64,000 nt of DNA from JAPORY01 sp965215385 (GCA_965215385.1 OZ244059.1:1178001-1242000), one strand, 5' to 3'; shown: positions 28,077 to 37,807, counted from the first letter of the stretch. The notes: generated from the letters alone by a model not told the origin. Numbers and translations: made by a program.

Positions 28077-28462
28077 GGAGTCGTCCTAAGCCTTTGATTT
28101 ACGCCATGCGCTGTCACGCTTCGCGCGGTTTGTATCTTTCAAGAACCAAACCGTCGAAGAGATGACACCGGCTCTCAAGCTATTCATTCGTGCTCGGAGT
28201 AGACCGCAGGTCGATTGGCTTGGCAAGTAGTTTACCGAGAACGCGCTGCGCGTTTTTTTGCATCCTGACGGTACCGGTGCCAGTGTGCATATTACTCGTC
28301 CGCTTGCTTGTGAAGAGCTCCCAAAAGCTTTTTTGCCGCCTCGTCGTATTTTCCCATTGGATGAGATGAACCCCCGCGGGAAACGGGTTGCTGTGCTGAG
28401 GTTAGGGCCGGCAACGGGTTTTCGTTGACGGACAAGCAACCTGACCAACTCGTCGATCAGGG
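28077..28462. other. Region upstream of dnaE, no intact gene
   Basis: On the plus strand one frame reads MTPALKLFIRARSR, a TAG stop, then LHPDGTGASVHITRPL; it could be a decayed gene, but I cannot name it. A 154-codon frame on the opposite strand has no family signature. Confidence 0.3.
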
Positions 28463-28717
28463 ATGATGGAAAAATTGCTGACCATCGAAAAAAAACCCTT
28501 GACAACTTTTTCAAAAAAAGGGCGGGGTAAACTTTTCGTGAACCTTCCAAATAAATGGAGTCGAGATCTGTACAAGCAAATTCAGAGAGGCACAGTCTTC
28601 ACGGCAGTGATGCTCGTCCTGGGTCTCGGACGGGCTATATTGCCGCAATCCACTCAGGCACAAGATTATTATCAAGAACCGCGCACTTCGAGCATTAGAA
28701 CGGCGAATTACTGCTAG
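28463..28717 (+). CDS. Possible small exported protein
   Basis: An 84-residue frame. Residues about 38-67 look like a signal peptide (basic start, VFTAVMLVLGLG core, then STQAQ before DYYQ). A start further in, near residue 27, would fit better. No family is recognised. The frame ends in TAG shortly after the signal, so it may be the beginning of a truncated secreted protein; the same frame goes on for some 50 codons to a run of ten C. Confidence 0.35.
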   Translation: MMEKLLTIEKKPLTTFSKKGRGKLFVNLPNKWSRDLYKQIQRGTVFTAVMLVLGLGRAILPQSTQAQDYYQEPRTSSIRTANYC

Positions 28718-29287
28718 CGATTCGCATTCGACAGAATAGTATGGGCCGATCAGAACGGCAATGAAATCAGTGGGGAAGGCAATGAGCGTAGAGCAATCTA
28801 CCTTTCGGGTCGTACGCCCATATACCTCCCCCCCCCCTTATTGCATGCAGAGGCCGGAATCGGGATGAAGAGATGAGAACGGCAATCAATGCCAACCGAC
28901 CTCCTACGCACCTAGCACTGACTACGTGGGCGGTTGTGTTGTTACGCGGCGTTTTCGCGATACCGAACATTGTGCCTGCGGCTGGAGCCACCTGGAATGG
29001 CATCCCAATGACGGTCGACGGGGACAGCCGAAACGTACGGAATACGAGTTGACCACAATCTATCGGTGGGCATGGTTCAACCATACTGATAAGCAGGAAG
29101 AGTTGCGAGCCGCATCCGCGAGTGGCAACTCTGGGGTTCGTGCGTATTTTGACGGAGCCGGTGCGGATTTAGAAGACGATTTCCGGCGGGCTTGTCGCGG
29201 AAAACGAGAACACCTATATCCCTACGGCGTGACACAAGTTCGTTAACGTTACCATCGGAAACGGGATGCCGGCAGGGAATAAAATGT
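28718..29287 (+). other. Decayed coding sequence with a C10 tract
   Basis: Coding-like pieces occur in different frames, including DRIVWADQNGNEISGEG near 28750 and a 106-codon frame at 28926-29246 with YRWAWFNHTDKQEELR. A run of ten C at 28828-28837 sits between them. These may be parts of one decayed or phase-variable secreted protein. No known family matched. Confidence 0.3.
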
Positions 29288-29659
29288 TCATGATTCGGCC
29301 GCAATCTTCTTGAGGTCGCTAATCGTAATTCGGTAAACAGTTCGAATATTGGCTATCTGTCGAGCACGCTCCATGCTCGACAGAATATGATCGACGACGG
29401 TGTTCGTCTTGTAATCAACAAACACTACCAACAGACAGTCAGCCGCATTGTCGCCCTTCAATTTTGACTCTGAAAGATCAACATAGGTGCCCGCGTCCGA
29501 ATGCGCACCGTATTTTTTGGACTTGATTTCAACTTTCCGCCCGTCAGGAAAAACGCCATCGTAACCAGCTTGATTTCGTTTCGCTAATCGTAAATCAAAT
29601 TGAGAAACAGCCCAATTCTCGGCAATTTGATAGCGTTTGAGTTTTTTGACTTTGGACAT
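29288..29659 (-). CDS. Small PD-(D/E)XK-like protein
   Basis: A 123-residue protein. The stretch GYDGVFPDGRKVEIKSKKYG fits the nuclease-fold pattern Asp, then hairpin, then Glu-x-Lys (here EIK). The following strand CLLVVFVDYKT is also typical. A basic N-terminus (MSKVKKLKRYQIAENW) and an AAAGGA site before the ATG support translation. It could be a small endonuclease or a fold relative such as a restriction or repair factor. It has no partner gene; the nearest genes are xdhA and a decayed region. Confidence 0.65.
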   Translation of the reverse strand: MSKVKKLKRYQIAENWAVSQFDLRLAKRNQAGYDGVFPDGRKVEIKSKKYGAHSDAGTYVDLSESKLKGDNAADCLLVVFVDYKTNTVVDHILSSMERARQIANIRTVYRITISDLKKIAAES

Positions 29660-30034
29660 TTCTTAATCCTTTCGCTGTCTTGCCGTACGGTACGTCTCAC
29701 TTGCCGTAACAGCGTCCCTTATTTCTGTTGTGACAATACGTTCTTCGCAATGTGCGTCAGTACTTTGATCAATTCATCGCAGCAGCTCTTCTGATCGTCA
29801 AGTGCGCCAAAATACTTGCTGTCGGCATTGCATTTTGGTTCATTCGAGGCGTCGCGATATCAATAATATCCCACGAAAACTCTCATCTATCCAACCGCTC
29901 ATAGAAATTTGCCAATTTTCCCTTGCGGCTTTGGGTATCTTGCCCTAAATTCTCCGCAATATCCTGCCATCTTTACGTCGCATCAAGATGTGCAGAGACC
30001 CAGCAGTAATTTGGTAATGCGACGAGACTAATTC
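29660..30034. other. Intergenic between nuclease-like gene and xdhA
   Basis: The two flanking genes diverge here, so promoters for both must lie in this stretch. I see no confident promoter boxes or other feature. Confidence 0.35.
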
Positions 30035-31393
30035 ATGAACATCACGTTTCTTCTCAATGGAGAGACCGTCCATCTTAAGGATGCAGACCCAACCGAAACC
30101 TTACTGTATTGGTTGCGCACCAAGCGCCTTTTGACGGGAACAAAAGAGGGCTGCAATGAAGGAGACTGCGGTGCCTGTACGGTAATTGTCACCGACGAGT
30201 CTGGCACAAAAAGTTACAACGCCTGCATTTTGCTCTTGCCACAACTACACGGAAAAGCCGTGCGCACAGTTGAGGGGGTCAGCGGCCCGAAAATGCAGCC
30301 CCATCCCGTTCAATCGGCAATGGCAGAATGTCACGGGAGCCAATGCGGTTTTTGTACGCCTGGTTTCATCGTCACAATGGCCTGCGCCCACTTAAACGGT
30401 GATACAAACTTTAACGATGCGCTTGCGGGCAATCTCTGTCGCTGTACTGGCTACATGCCAATTATTCGTGCGGCGGAAAAAGCTGCAGCGGACGCCGTTC
30501 CCGACTGGATGTTCGACACGCCGCCCGAAGTATCCGAGCAAATTGAATTGCCAACAAGCATCGCCGCACTGGCAGACTGGTGTATTGAACATCCGAACGG
30601 CACTTTGATTGCTGGCGCAACCGATGTTGGCCTTTGGTTGACCAAAGACCTCCGCGACCTCGACGACATCGCTTTTCTACATGCGTGCAGAGATTTGCAG
30701 ACCATTGAGCAAAAAGACGAAGGTTTGTGGATCGGGGCAGCTGTAACCATGGCGCAGTTGCACCGCGCCGTCGAGACCAAGTTCCCAGCCTACGCAGAAC
30801 TCATTCGGCGTTACGGTTCAGCGCAAGTTCGTCACGCCGCTACCATCGGTGGTAATATTGCAAATGGCTCTCCAATCGGTGATAACCCACCGCCGCTCAT
30901 TGCTTTGGGCGCCACCTTACACCTGCGGCACGGCGATAACCAGAGGCAGTTACCGCTTGAAGATTTTTTTATCGACTATGGCGTGCAGGATCGCGCCGCC
31001 GGAGAGTTTGTCGAAGCCGTCACGATTCCCGATCAAGCGAATAACTTGCACGTCTATAAGTTATCCAAGCGTTTTGATCAGGACATTTCGGCAGTATGCG
31101 GAGCCTTCAACATTCGGGTCACCGATGGTTTGATTCACGGTGCGCGTATTGCCTTTGGTGGAATGGCGGCGATTCCCAAGCGAGCGACGACAGTTGAACA
31201 GGCCTTGATTAATCAGCCGTGGACACATTCTACGATTGAGGCCGCTACGGCGGCTTTTGCCAACGATTTTTCGCCGCTCTCTGACATGCGCGCTTCGGCG
31301 GACTATCGGTTGGAATGCGCCCAAAATATGCTCAGACGAGTCTGGCTCAGCGATCAAGGAGAAAAAACGTCGGTCCTTGAGGTTTCTGCATGA
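30035..31393 (+). CDS. xdhA: Xanthine dehydrogenase, FeS/FAD subunit
   Basis: A 452-residue small subunit. The first plant-type 2Fe-2S cluster is in CNEGDCGACTV and the second in CGFCTPGF plus CRCTGY. The FAD-binding domain follows (LIAGATDVGL, ATIGGNIANGSPIGDNPP), with the C-terminal CO-dehydrogenase-like domain to the end. With XdhB it oxidises hypoxanthine to xanthine and urate, passing electrons to NAD. It overlaps xdhB by four bases (ATGA). The ribosome site before 30035 is weak. Confidence 0.95.
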   Translation: MNITFLLNGETVHLKDADPTETLLYWLRTKRLLTGTKEGCNEGDCGACTVIVTDESGTKSYNACILLLPQLHGKAVRTVEGVSGPKMQPHPVQSAMAECHGSQCGFCTPGFIVTMACAHLNGDTNFNDALAGNLCRCTGYMPIIRAAEKAAADAVPDWMFDTPPEVSEQIELPTSIAALADWCIEHPNGTLIAGATDVGLWLTKDLRDLDDIAFLHACRDLQTIEQKDEGLWIGAAVTMAQLHRAVETKFPAYAELIRRYGSAQVRHAATIGGNIANGSPIGDNPPPLIALGATLHLRHGDNQRQLPLEDFFIDYGVQDRAAGEFVEAVTIPDQANNLHVYKLSKRFDQDISAVCGAFNIRVTDGLIHGARIAFGGMAAIPKRATTVEQALINQPWTHSTIEAATAAFANDFSPLSDMRASADYRLECAQNMLRRVWLSDQGEKTSVLEVSA

Positions 31394-33684
31394 GTTCAAG
31401 ACAATCCTTATCGCACGACTCTGCAGCCCTGCATGTTGCCGGCACCGCACGATACATAGACGATATTCCAGAGCCACCCGACTTGTTGCATTTGGCTTTT
31501 GGCCTTGCGAACCAAGCTGCGGGTCGCATTGAGAATATTGACCTAGCGGAAGTTAAATCTTCTGATGGCGTCAAAGCGGTATTGTGCGCTGAGGACCTAG
31601 AGTTTGAGGCCGACACTTCCCCGTCAAATCACGATGAGCCGCTGCTCGCTCGCAAAGAAGTACATTTCGATGGGCAACCTGTGATTCTTGTCGCGGCAGA
31701 TTCGCATCTTGCTGCTCGAAAAGCGGCCCGAAATATGCGAGTCGAGATTGAGTCAAACCGTCCGATTCTCACCATTGCGGAAGCACTGGCAGCCGATAGC
31801 CGTTTTGAGGAAGGGCCGCGCATCTATGAACGCGGAAACTGTACCGAGGCTCTCAATAAGGCGCCGCGGAAACTCAAGGATCAGTTTTTTGTTGGCGGCC
31901 AAGAACATTTCTATCTTGAGGGACAGGTCGCGATGGCTTGGCCGCAAGAAAACGGCGATATGCACATTTTTTCCTCAACGCAGCATCCGACCGAAATCCA
32001 GCATAAAGTGGCCGATGCGCTCAATCTTTCGATGGCTTCGGTTCGCGTTGAAACGCGGCGCATGGGGGGCGGATTTGGTGGCAAAGAAAGTCAGGGAAAT
32101 GCACTGGCAGTCGCTTGCGCTGTTGTTGCACAACGCACCGGTCGGCCTTGTAAGATGCGTTACGATCGCGACGATGATATGCGCATTACCGGAAAACGCC
32201 ATGATTTTCGGATAGATTATGAAGTTGGCTTCAATGACGACGGACGCATATTGGCGGTGTCATTTCATCACTACGTACGCTGCGGCTGGTCGATGGATTT
32301 ATCTCTGCCGGTCGCTGATCGAGCGATGCTACACACTGACAATGCCTATTTTATTCCATCAATGCGGATCGAAAGCCATCGCCTGCGCACCAACACTTGT
32401 TCGGCGACAGCGTTCCGTGGATTCGGAGGGCCGCAAGGCATGCTGGGCATTGAGCGGGTTATGGATCATGTGGCTCACGAGCTCAAAATTGATCCCGCTA
32501 TTCTTCGGCAGCGCAATTTCTATCGCTCTGCTGCACGGGTGAGAAACGGTGAACAAGCACAATCGACCCACTATGGTATGCCCGTGCAGGACTTTGATCT
32601 ACACGAAATGACAGAGCAATTGCTCATTGACTGTGACTATAAGGCAAGACGCGAAGCCGTCCGCGATTGGAATATGAACCACCCAGTGTTGCGACGCGGT
32701 TTGGCTTTCTCGCCCGTCAAGTTTGGAATTTCCTTTACGCTCACCCATCTCAATCAAGCGGGCGCACTGGTTCACGTCTATCAAGACGGATCCGTACATC
32801 TCAATCACGGCGGTACCGAAATGGGGCAAGGCTTGTTCCAAAAGGTTGCCCAAGTTGCGGCACGAAGCTTTGGCATTTCCTCCGAGCAAATAACAATTAC
32901 CGCTACCGACACCGGGAAAGTACCCAATACCTCGGCAACGGCAGCGTCGTCGGGATCGGATCTAAATGGTATGGCAACCAAGGCCGCTTGTGATCGTATC
33001 CGCCAGCGAATGACTGAGCATTTAGCGGGGCAGTACCAAACTTCTCCCGATCAGGTGACATTCGAAAACGGCTTGGTAAGAGTCGGCAAACAGTCAATGA
33101 CCTTTGCCGAGGCGGCCAAGTCTACCTGGATGGCGAGAGTATCCCTATCGTCAACGGGTTTCTATAAAACGCCGAACCTTGAATGGGATCGAATCCGAGG
33201 TGCCGGCAAGCCGTTTCACTACTTCGCCTACGGCTGCGCTGTGAGCGAGGTTGTCGTTGATCTCTTGACGGGAGAGAACCGTATTCTGCGAGCCGATATT
33301 TTGCATGACGTCGGGGCATCAATTAATCCCGCTATTGATATCGGCCAGATTGAGGGTGGTTATGTACAAGGCGCGGGTTGGTTAACTACGGAGGAAGTGG
33401 TTTGGGATCAAAGCGGCCGCCTCAAGACCCATGCGCCCTCTACATACAAGATTCCAGCGTGTTCCGATCGTCCGGAGCAATTCAACGTATCTCTATGGAA
33501 AGGCAAAAATCGAACCGACACGATCTATCTTTCAAAAGCTGTCGGGGAACCACCTCTCATGCTGGGTATATCTGCCTTTCTCGCAATTCGCGATGCCATC
33601 TCGTCCACTGGCCGGCGCTATCCAAGTCTTCACGCTCCGGCGACTTCGGAGGCCGTCTGGCGGGCACTCAAAGGGGTCGCCTGA
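31390..33684 (+). CDS. xdhB: Xanthine dehydrogenase, molybdopterin subunit
   Basis: A 764-residue large subunit that holds the molybdenum cofactor. Landmarks are GGQEHFYLEGQ, RRMGGGFGGKE, the substrate region TAFRGFGGPQG, GGTEMGQGL, and VGEPPLMLG with the catalytic Glu. Length is as expected for bacterial XdhB. It is coupled to xdhA. The next gene in the pathway, xdhC, follows after 250 bases. Confidence 0.95.
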   Translation: MSSRQSLSHDSAALHVAGTARYIDDIPEPPDLLHLAFGLANQAAGRIENIDLAEVKSSDGVKAVLCAEDLEFEADTSPSNHDEPLLARKEVHFDGQPVILVAADSHLAARKAARNMRVEIESNRPILTIAEALAADSRFEEGPRIYERGNCTEALNKAPRKLKDQFFVGGQEHFYLEGQVAMAWPQENGDMHIFSSTQHPTEIQHKVADALNLSMASVRVETRRMGGGFGGKESQGNALAVACAVVAQRTGRPCKMRYDRDDDMRITGKRHDFRIDYEVGFNDDGRILAVSFHHYVRCGWSMDLSLPVADRAMLHTDNAYFIPSMRIESHRLRTNTCSATAFRGFGGPQGMLGIERVMDHVAHELKIDPAILRQRNFYRSAARVRNGEQAQSTHYGMPVQDFDLHEMTEQLLIDCDYKARREAVRDWNMNHPVLRRGLAFSPVKFGISFTLTHLNQAGALVHVYQDGSVHLNHGGTEMGQGLFQKVAQVAARSFGISSEQITITATDTGKVPNTSATAASSGSDLNGMATKAACDRIRQRMTEHLAGQYQTSPDQVTFENGLVRVGKQSMTFAEAAKSTWMARVSLSSTGFYKTPNLEWDRIRGAGKPFHYFAYGCAVSEVVVDLLTGENRILRADILHDVGASINPAIDIGQIEGGYVQGAGWLTTEEVVWDQSGRLKTHAPSTYKIPACSDRPEQFNVSLWKGKNRTDTIYLSKAVGEPPLMLGISAFLAIRDAISSTGRRYPSLHAPATSEAVWRALKGVA

Positions 33685-33936
33685 CCTCCTCGCGCAATGT
33701 TCCGACCTGAAGTTCGTGCAGTGTCTGATAGCGTACTATCTGATCATTTCAATTCGTGAAGGTCGATATGGCGGATCACGGGCCTGCTTTTCGGCGAGGC
33801 TTTGGCGCAAATTCGGCAGTGACGGCAGGTGATGGGAACTTGCGAAACGTTGTGGCGCAACGGCTATTGGGTGAGACGCGAATAACGTTCGATAAACGGA
33901 CGGAGAATCCTTTGCTTCACGATATGAGGCTCCTAA

Positions 33937-34878
33937 ATGGGAATTGACTTATCCGAGATTGCGCGGGTGGTCGCAGACCACGGTTGTGTTGCCAGAGTAG
34001 TCGTTGCAACCACTTCAGGCTCAGTGCCAAGAGAGGTAGGCGCCGCAATGTTGATTTGGTCGAATGGACAACTCGGCACTATTGGCGGCGGCTCTTTAGA
34101 ATGGGAAGCAACCGCGCAGGCCCGGCGCCAAATTTTGGATCGGTTACCCAAAAGGTTCATCCGCCAGGCGCTCGGACCTAATTTGGGACAGTGTTGCGGC
34201 GGCAGTGTTGGTTTGCTGATCGAACTGTTTGATGCGGAATCGATTGCTCAGATTTCGGGAGACGTCTTCGTACGCTCCATATCGGATTCGAGAAAACCCG
34301 TCCCTGCCGCTGTCAGTCTTCGCTTCGCACAAAAGTCTGAGGCGGGACAATCTTTGACCTCTAAACTCGTTGATGATTGGATGATTGAACCTGTTAATAG
34401 TCCTCGCCGAAGTGTTTGGGTCTGGGGGGCTGGACATGTCGGGCGAGCGATAATCAGCGTGCTGTCGACACTGCCCGATCTTGATATTTCTTGGGTCGAT
34501 ACGAATCAAGCTCGTTTTCCCTCGGATATCTCTGAAGAAATCACAGTTCTACCTATTGAAAATCCAGCACTCCTTTGTTCGAATGTCCCCACTCATGGCG
34601 AGCACTTTATCGTCACGTATTCTCATGCGCTCGATTTGGCAGTTTGTCACGGACTATTAGACCGGGGGTTTAGATATGCGGGGTTGATCGGGTCCGAAAC
34701 AAAGTGGACACGGTTTCGTCGTCGCCTCATCGCGCTTGGACATAATGAGAGTGATGTTGCTCAAATTCGTTGTCCAATTGGAGACAAGGCCTTGGGCAAA
34801 CAACCAGCGCAAATTGCGATTGGGGTTGCTCGGGAATTTTTGCTTCAATCTCGCAGCAGTGCTCCATTCGCGGATTGA
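33937..34878 (+). CDS. xdhC: XdhC molybdenum-cofactor insertion protein
   Basis: A 313-residue chaperone that binds molybdenum cofactor and delivers its sulfurated form to XdhB. The N-terminal XdhC/CoxI part has GSVPREVGAAMLI, IGGGSLEWEA and LGQCCGGSV. The C-terminal Rossmann part has VWGAGHVGRAI and GLIGSETKW. A GAGG site precedes the ATG. The 250-base gap after xdhB holds a 63-codon frame that I consider unconvincing. No guanine deaminase follows. Confidence 0.92.
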   Translation: MGIDLSEIARVVADHGCVARVVVATTSGSVPREVGAAMLIWSNGQLGTIGGGSLEWEATAQARRQILDRLPKRFIRQALGPNLGQCCGGSVGLLIELFDAESIAQISGDVFVRSISDSRKPVPAAVSLRFAQKSEAGQSLTSKLVDDWMIEPVNSPRRSVWVWGAGHVGRAIISVLSTLPDLDISWVDTNQARFPSDISEEITVLPIENPALLCSNVPTHGEHFIVTYSHALDLAVCHGLLDRGFRYAGLIGSETKWTRFRRRLIALGHNESDVAQIRCPIGDKALGKQPAQIAIGVAREFLLQSRSSAPFAD

Positions 34879-35016
34879 TAAATTTTTGAAGCTCGCTTGT
34901 CTTTAGCACGCATCTTTCTCGGGTATAGTTCAGGCACCCAAGGAACCCTGACACACTCGAATGAGCGTTTGGAGGGGTCTAATCGCTCGCGCTTACGAGG
35001 ATTTTGGCAGCTAGAG

Positions 35017-35397
35017 CTAGTCTGTTGACAAACCAATCAGAAGACTGAGGACTGCTACCGCGAGACCGATCATCACGGCCATCGCGAGAACTAACCGGGT
35101 TTCGCGCTGTGCAGCTTCTTTGCGCATCTCCGCCAGACTGACATCAATCCGACTTGCCATTGCTTCGTTCTCCGATCTGATTGCTCCAATTTCGCTACGA
35201 ACAGATCTGAACTCTCCGCGAAACTCGGCAATCGCTAATGCGTTGTCGCGTTCTACCGTCTGCTCCTACTCAAAGACGTTACAGCGATCAAGCGGCACCG
35301 CATATACCGAAATGGAACTCATCGCTGCTTCGCGAGTCTGTGACCGGTCACCTACCAATTCCATATCGGATGCGCCAAGAAGCACAAGCATTTTCAT
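35017..35397 (-). pseudogene. Coiled-coil/membrane protein interrupted by TAG
   Basis: One frame from ATG 35397 reads MKMLVLLGASDMELVG to a TAG at 35266-35268. It then goes on in the same frame with TVERDNALAIAEFRGEF, a heptad-like stretch, and a C-terminal membrane helix VLAMAVMIGLAVAVLSLLIG before the true stop at 35017. The part after the TAG has an internal ATG at 35160 that would give only 47 residues. A single nonsense change is the simplest reading. The family has small coiled-coil, tail-anchored proteins of unknown role. Confidence 0.6.
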
Positions 35398-35752
35398 ATA
35401 TTCGTATAATGGTCTTATGGCAAAATCGTCTAGACAGACGATTCGTCTGCTTTTCGGATGCCACACTACTTATCAAATGAACCTCTTGCAAAATTTATCA
35501 AGCGAGCGATTTTTTTTCGGCACCAAGATAGATGCAGCGACGATTGATCACCTAAACGAGCAAGTGAGGGCTTTCGAGCAAATCCAAAAGTCACCACTGG
35601 CTCGTATCGACGCTTGGTATGTGCTTGATATCGCCGCTATGATTGCCCTAACTGGACCCAAAGCATTGCCAACATCGGCTATCGCAACGAATACCGATGA
35701 GGGTTAGTAACTGCTCCTTTCAATCTCTTCTAATTGCATATAATATGACATT

Positions 35753-36361
35753 ATGTCAGCAATAATGGTGAAGATAGGCACGGCGGCGGAGATGCTGGGA
35801 ACCACGCCGCAAACGATGCGGAAGTGGGAAGCGACTGGTGAACTGCTTCCGTCTCGCAAGACGAAGGGCGGGACGCGCTATTATGCGGTTGACGACCTTC
35901 TCAAGCGTGGAGATGTTGACGCCCCTACGGTTTGCTACGCGCGTGTTTCTTCCGATGATCAGAAAGACGATCTGAAGCGTCAGGTTGAAATGCTGGAATC
36001 CTATTCCGCGGCCAAAGGGTGGTGCTTTGAGGTCATCAGTGATCTAGGAAGCGGAATGAACTACCGAAAGAAGGGTCTCAAGCGGTTGCTCGACATGATC
36101 CGGCGCCGGCAGGTGCGACGCTTAGTTTTGACCCACAAGGATCGGCTCCTGCGTTTTGGTGCGGAACTGGTATTCACACTTTGCGAAGTGCACGGGATTG
36201 AAATCGTGATCATCAACCGTGGTCCGGAGCCGACATTTGAAGAAGAGTTAGCGCAGGATGTATTGGAAATCATCACCGTGTTTAGTGCCCGACTATATGG
36301 TGCCGGTTCCAAGAAGCACAAACAGATTAAGGCGGCATTGAGTGACGCTTCTGGCTCATAA
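35753..36361 (+). CDS. tnpA: IS607 TnpA serine recombinase
   Basis: A 202-residue recombinase that moves the element. The MerR-like DNA-binding domain lies at residues 5-50 (IGTAAEMLGTTPQTMRKWE). The serine recombinase domain starts CYARVSSDDQKDDL with the nucleophile Ser, then LTHKDRLLRFG and FEEELAQDVLEIITVF. The HTH-first order is the IS607 hallmark. The start codon sits in the left-end palindrome. The gene overlaps tnpB by 20 bases. It looks intact. Confidence 0.93.
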   Translation: MSAIMVKIGTAAEMLGTTPQTMRKWEATGELLPSRKTKGGTRYYAVDDLLKRGDVDAPTVCYARVSSDDQKDDLKRQVEMLESYSAAKGWCFEVISDLGSGMNYRKKGLKRLLDMIRRRQVRRLVLTHKDRLLRFGAELVFTLCEVHGIEIVIINRGPEPTFEEELAQDVLEIITVFSARLYGAGSKKHKQIKAALSDASGS

Positions 36362-37517
36362 GGTGCAGCTATATCCGACGGATGAACAGGCTGATTATTT
36401 CAATCGTGCCTGCGGCTCCTGTCGCCATGCCTACAACCATTTATTGGCACACTTCACACAAGAGGGAGTGAAGTGGTCGAAGAGGGCTGCAACCCAATAC
36501 TACATGGAACAGTTGCGCCCCGCCTTTCCCTGGTATGGAGAGGTCTCTTCGCGTGTAACCCGCAACGCGATTGACGATCTCGATACGGCTTTCACGCAAT
36601 TTTTCCGACGGGTAAAGGCTGGACAGAAACCGGGTTTCCGCCGCTTCAAGCGGAAGGGGAAGAGCCCCGAGAGTTTTGCTTTGCGCGAAAAACCCAAATT
36701 TGATGTTACCGGTCGCACCTTGCGGATGGAACGCTGTCCCGGGCGTATTCGTATGCGTCAAGAACTCCGGTTTACCGGAACCTTGTGTCAAGTCACGATG
36801 AGCCGCAAGGCCGGAAAATACGATGCGTCGGTTTTGATTGACACCAACGATTACGATACGAAGGACTCTGACCGCCAACCGATCACGGTTGGTGTGGATA
36901 TGGGTGTCAAGGAGTTGGCGGTCTTGTCGACGGGTGAGCGGTTTCCCGCCAACCAGAAACTCACGGCCAATATCCGCCGTTTACAGCGGCGGTGTCGGCG
37001 ATTGTCGAAAAAGCAGAAGGGCTCTCATCGGGCAGTAAAAGCCAAGCTGTCCCTGGCTCGTCTGCATAAGAGAATTGCCGATCAGCGCCATGCGGTTCTG
37101 CATGAATTATCCGATGATCTCACCCGTCGGTTCGACACCATTGTGATCGAAGATCTGAACGTGCGAGGGATGGTGAGGAACCGTTGTCTCTCGCGCGCCA
37201 TCAGTGATGCGGGTTTGGGCACACTGGCGCAACAATTGGAGTATAAAGCCAAGCTCCGCGGTTACACGATCATCAAGGCCGACCGGTTCTTTCCGTCTTC
37301 CAAGCTTTGTTCAACGTGCGGCGCTTACAACGGAGACCTAAAGCTTGGTGATCGGGAATGGAGGTGTGTCGAATGTCACACCCGGCATGATCGCGATCTC
37401 AACGCTAGCCGCAATCTTCGTAACTACCGACTGCACACGCTCGCGGCGGTCGCTAAACGCACACAAGAGAGCGATAAGACGGGAGCACGAGCCCCCGCAC
37501 GCTTGATGACGGTGTGA
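36342..37517 (+). CDS. tnpB: TnpB RNA-guided nuclease
   Basis: A 391-residue TnpB, the ancestor type of Cas12. RuvC motifs are complete: GVDMGVKEL (D186), VIEDLNVRG (E270) and HDRDLNASRNL (D352). The zinc ribbon is C323/C326 and C342/C345. TnpB proteins use a guide RNA made from the element's right end to cut the empty donor site, which favours retention of the element. It starts with GTG within the end of tnpA. All key residues are present, so activity is plausible. Confidence 0.93.
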   Translation: MTLLAHKVQLYPTDEQADYFNRACGSCRHAYNHLLAHFTQEGVKWSKRAATQYYMEQLRPAFPWYGEVSSRVTRNAIDDLDTAFTQFFRRVKAGQKPGFRRFKRKGKSPESFALREKPKFDVTGRTLRMERCPGRIRMRQELRFTGTLCQVTMSRKAGKYDASVLIDTNDYDTKDSDRQPITVGVDMGVKELAVLSTGERFPANQKLTANIRRLQRRCRRLSKKQKGSHRAVKAKLSLARLHKRIADQRHAVLHELSDDLTRRFDTIVIEDLNVRGMVRNRCLSRAISDAGLGTLAQQLEYKAKLRGYTIIKADRFFPSSKLCSTCGAYNGDLKLGDREWRCVECHTRHDRDLNASRNLRNYRLHTLAAVAKRTQESDKTGARAPARLMTV

Positions 37518-37545
37518 AGAGGTGAGATTTAATGACATTATGTCG
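37420..37545 (+). ncRNA. Predicted TnpB guide (omega) RNA scaffold region
   Basis: In known IS607 elements the guide RNA spans the 3' end of tnpB through the right end, with the guide coming from flanking DNA. By analogy the scaffold would end at about 37545 and the guide would begin with GATTAGATCAAAC or nearby. This is placed by position only; I did not derive a structure. Confidence 0.35.
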
Positions 37546-37807
37546 ATTAGATCAAACTTTTACGAGCGGCATGAATTCGAGGTCTGGAATGTGAGAATCT
37601 TAAGACATCGGGTAAGCGCATGTTCAATTTGATTCAGCAAGGCACGCAACTTGATAACGGGCGGATAACCGCATCAGAGATTGCTGTGAGTCCTCGTACT
37701 CTTCCGGTTCTCGCTTTGGTTGGTTTCATGATCAGGAAACTCTCATCACCCCCAATCAACCAAAAGGCACTTCCCTCGGTTAACTGCTCTGATGATGGAT
37801 AAGTCCG

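Larger units (their letters stand above)
35746..37545 (+). mobile_element. IS607-family element
   Basis: TnpA and TnpB genes are bounded by the same 12-base core TGACATTATGTC, at 35746-35757 and 37533-37544. At the left end the core extends to a perfect 13-base palindrome (TGACATTATGTCA) that contains the tnpA start codon. This could let TnpA block its own translation or transcription. Exact ends are uncertain by a few bases, as usual for IS607, which makes no clear target duplication. Confidence 0.8.

Noticed and set aside
31688..32215. 175-codon frame inside xdhB in another frame
   Set aside because: Overlaps the catalytic core of xdhB and reads as a typical frame shadow.
33756..33947. 63-codon frame between xdhB and xdhC
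   Set aside because: It overlaps the xdhC start, lacks a ribosome site and has no known relatives that I can recognise.
35120..35707. 195-codon plus-strand frame
   Set aside because: Much of it is antisense to the interrupted coiled-coil membrane gene, and the translation is serine-rich without a recognisable fold.
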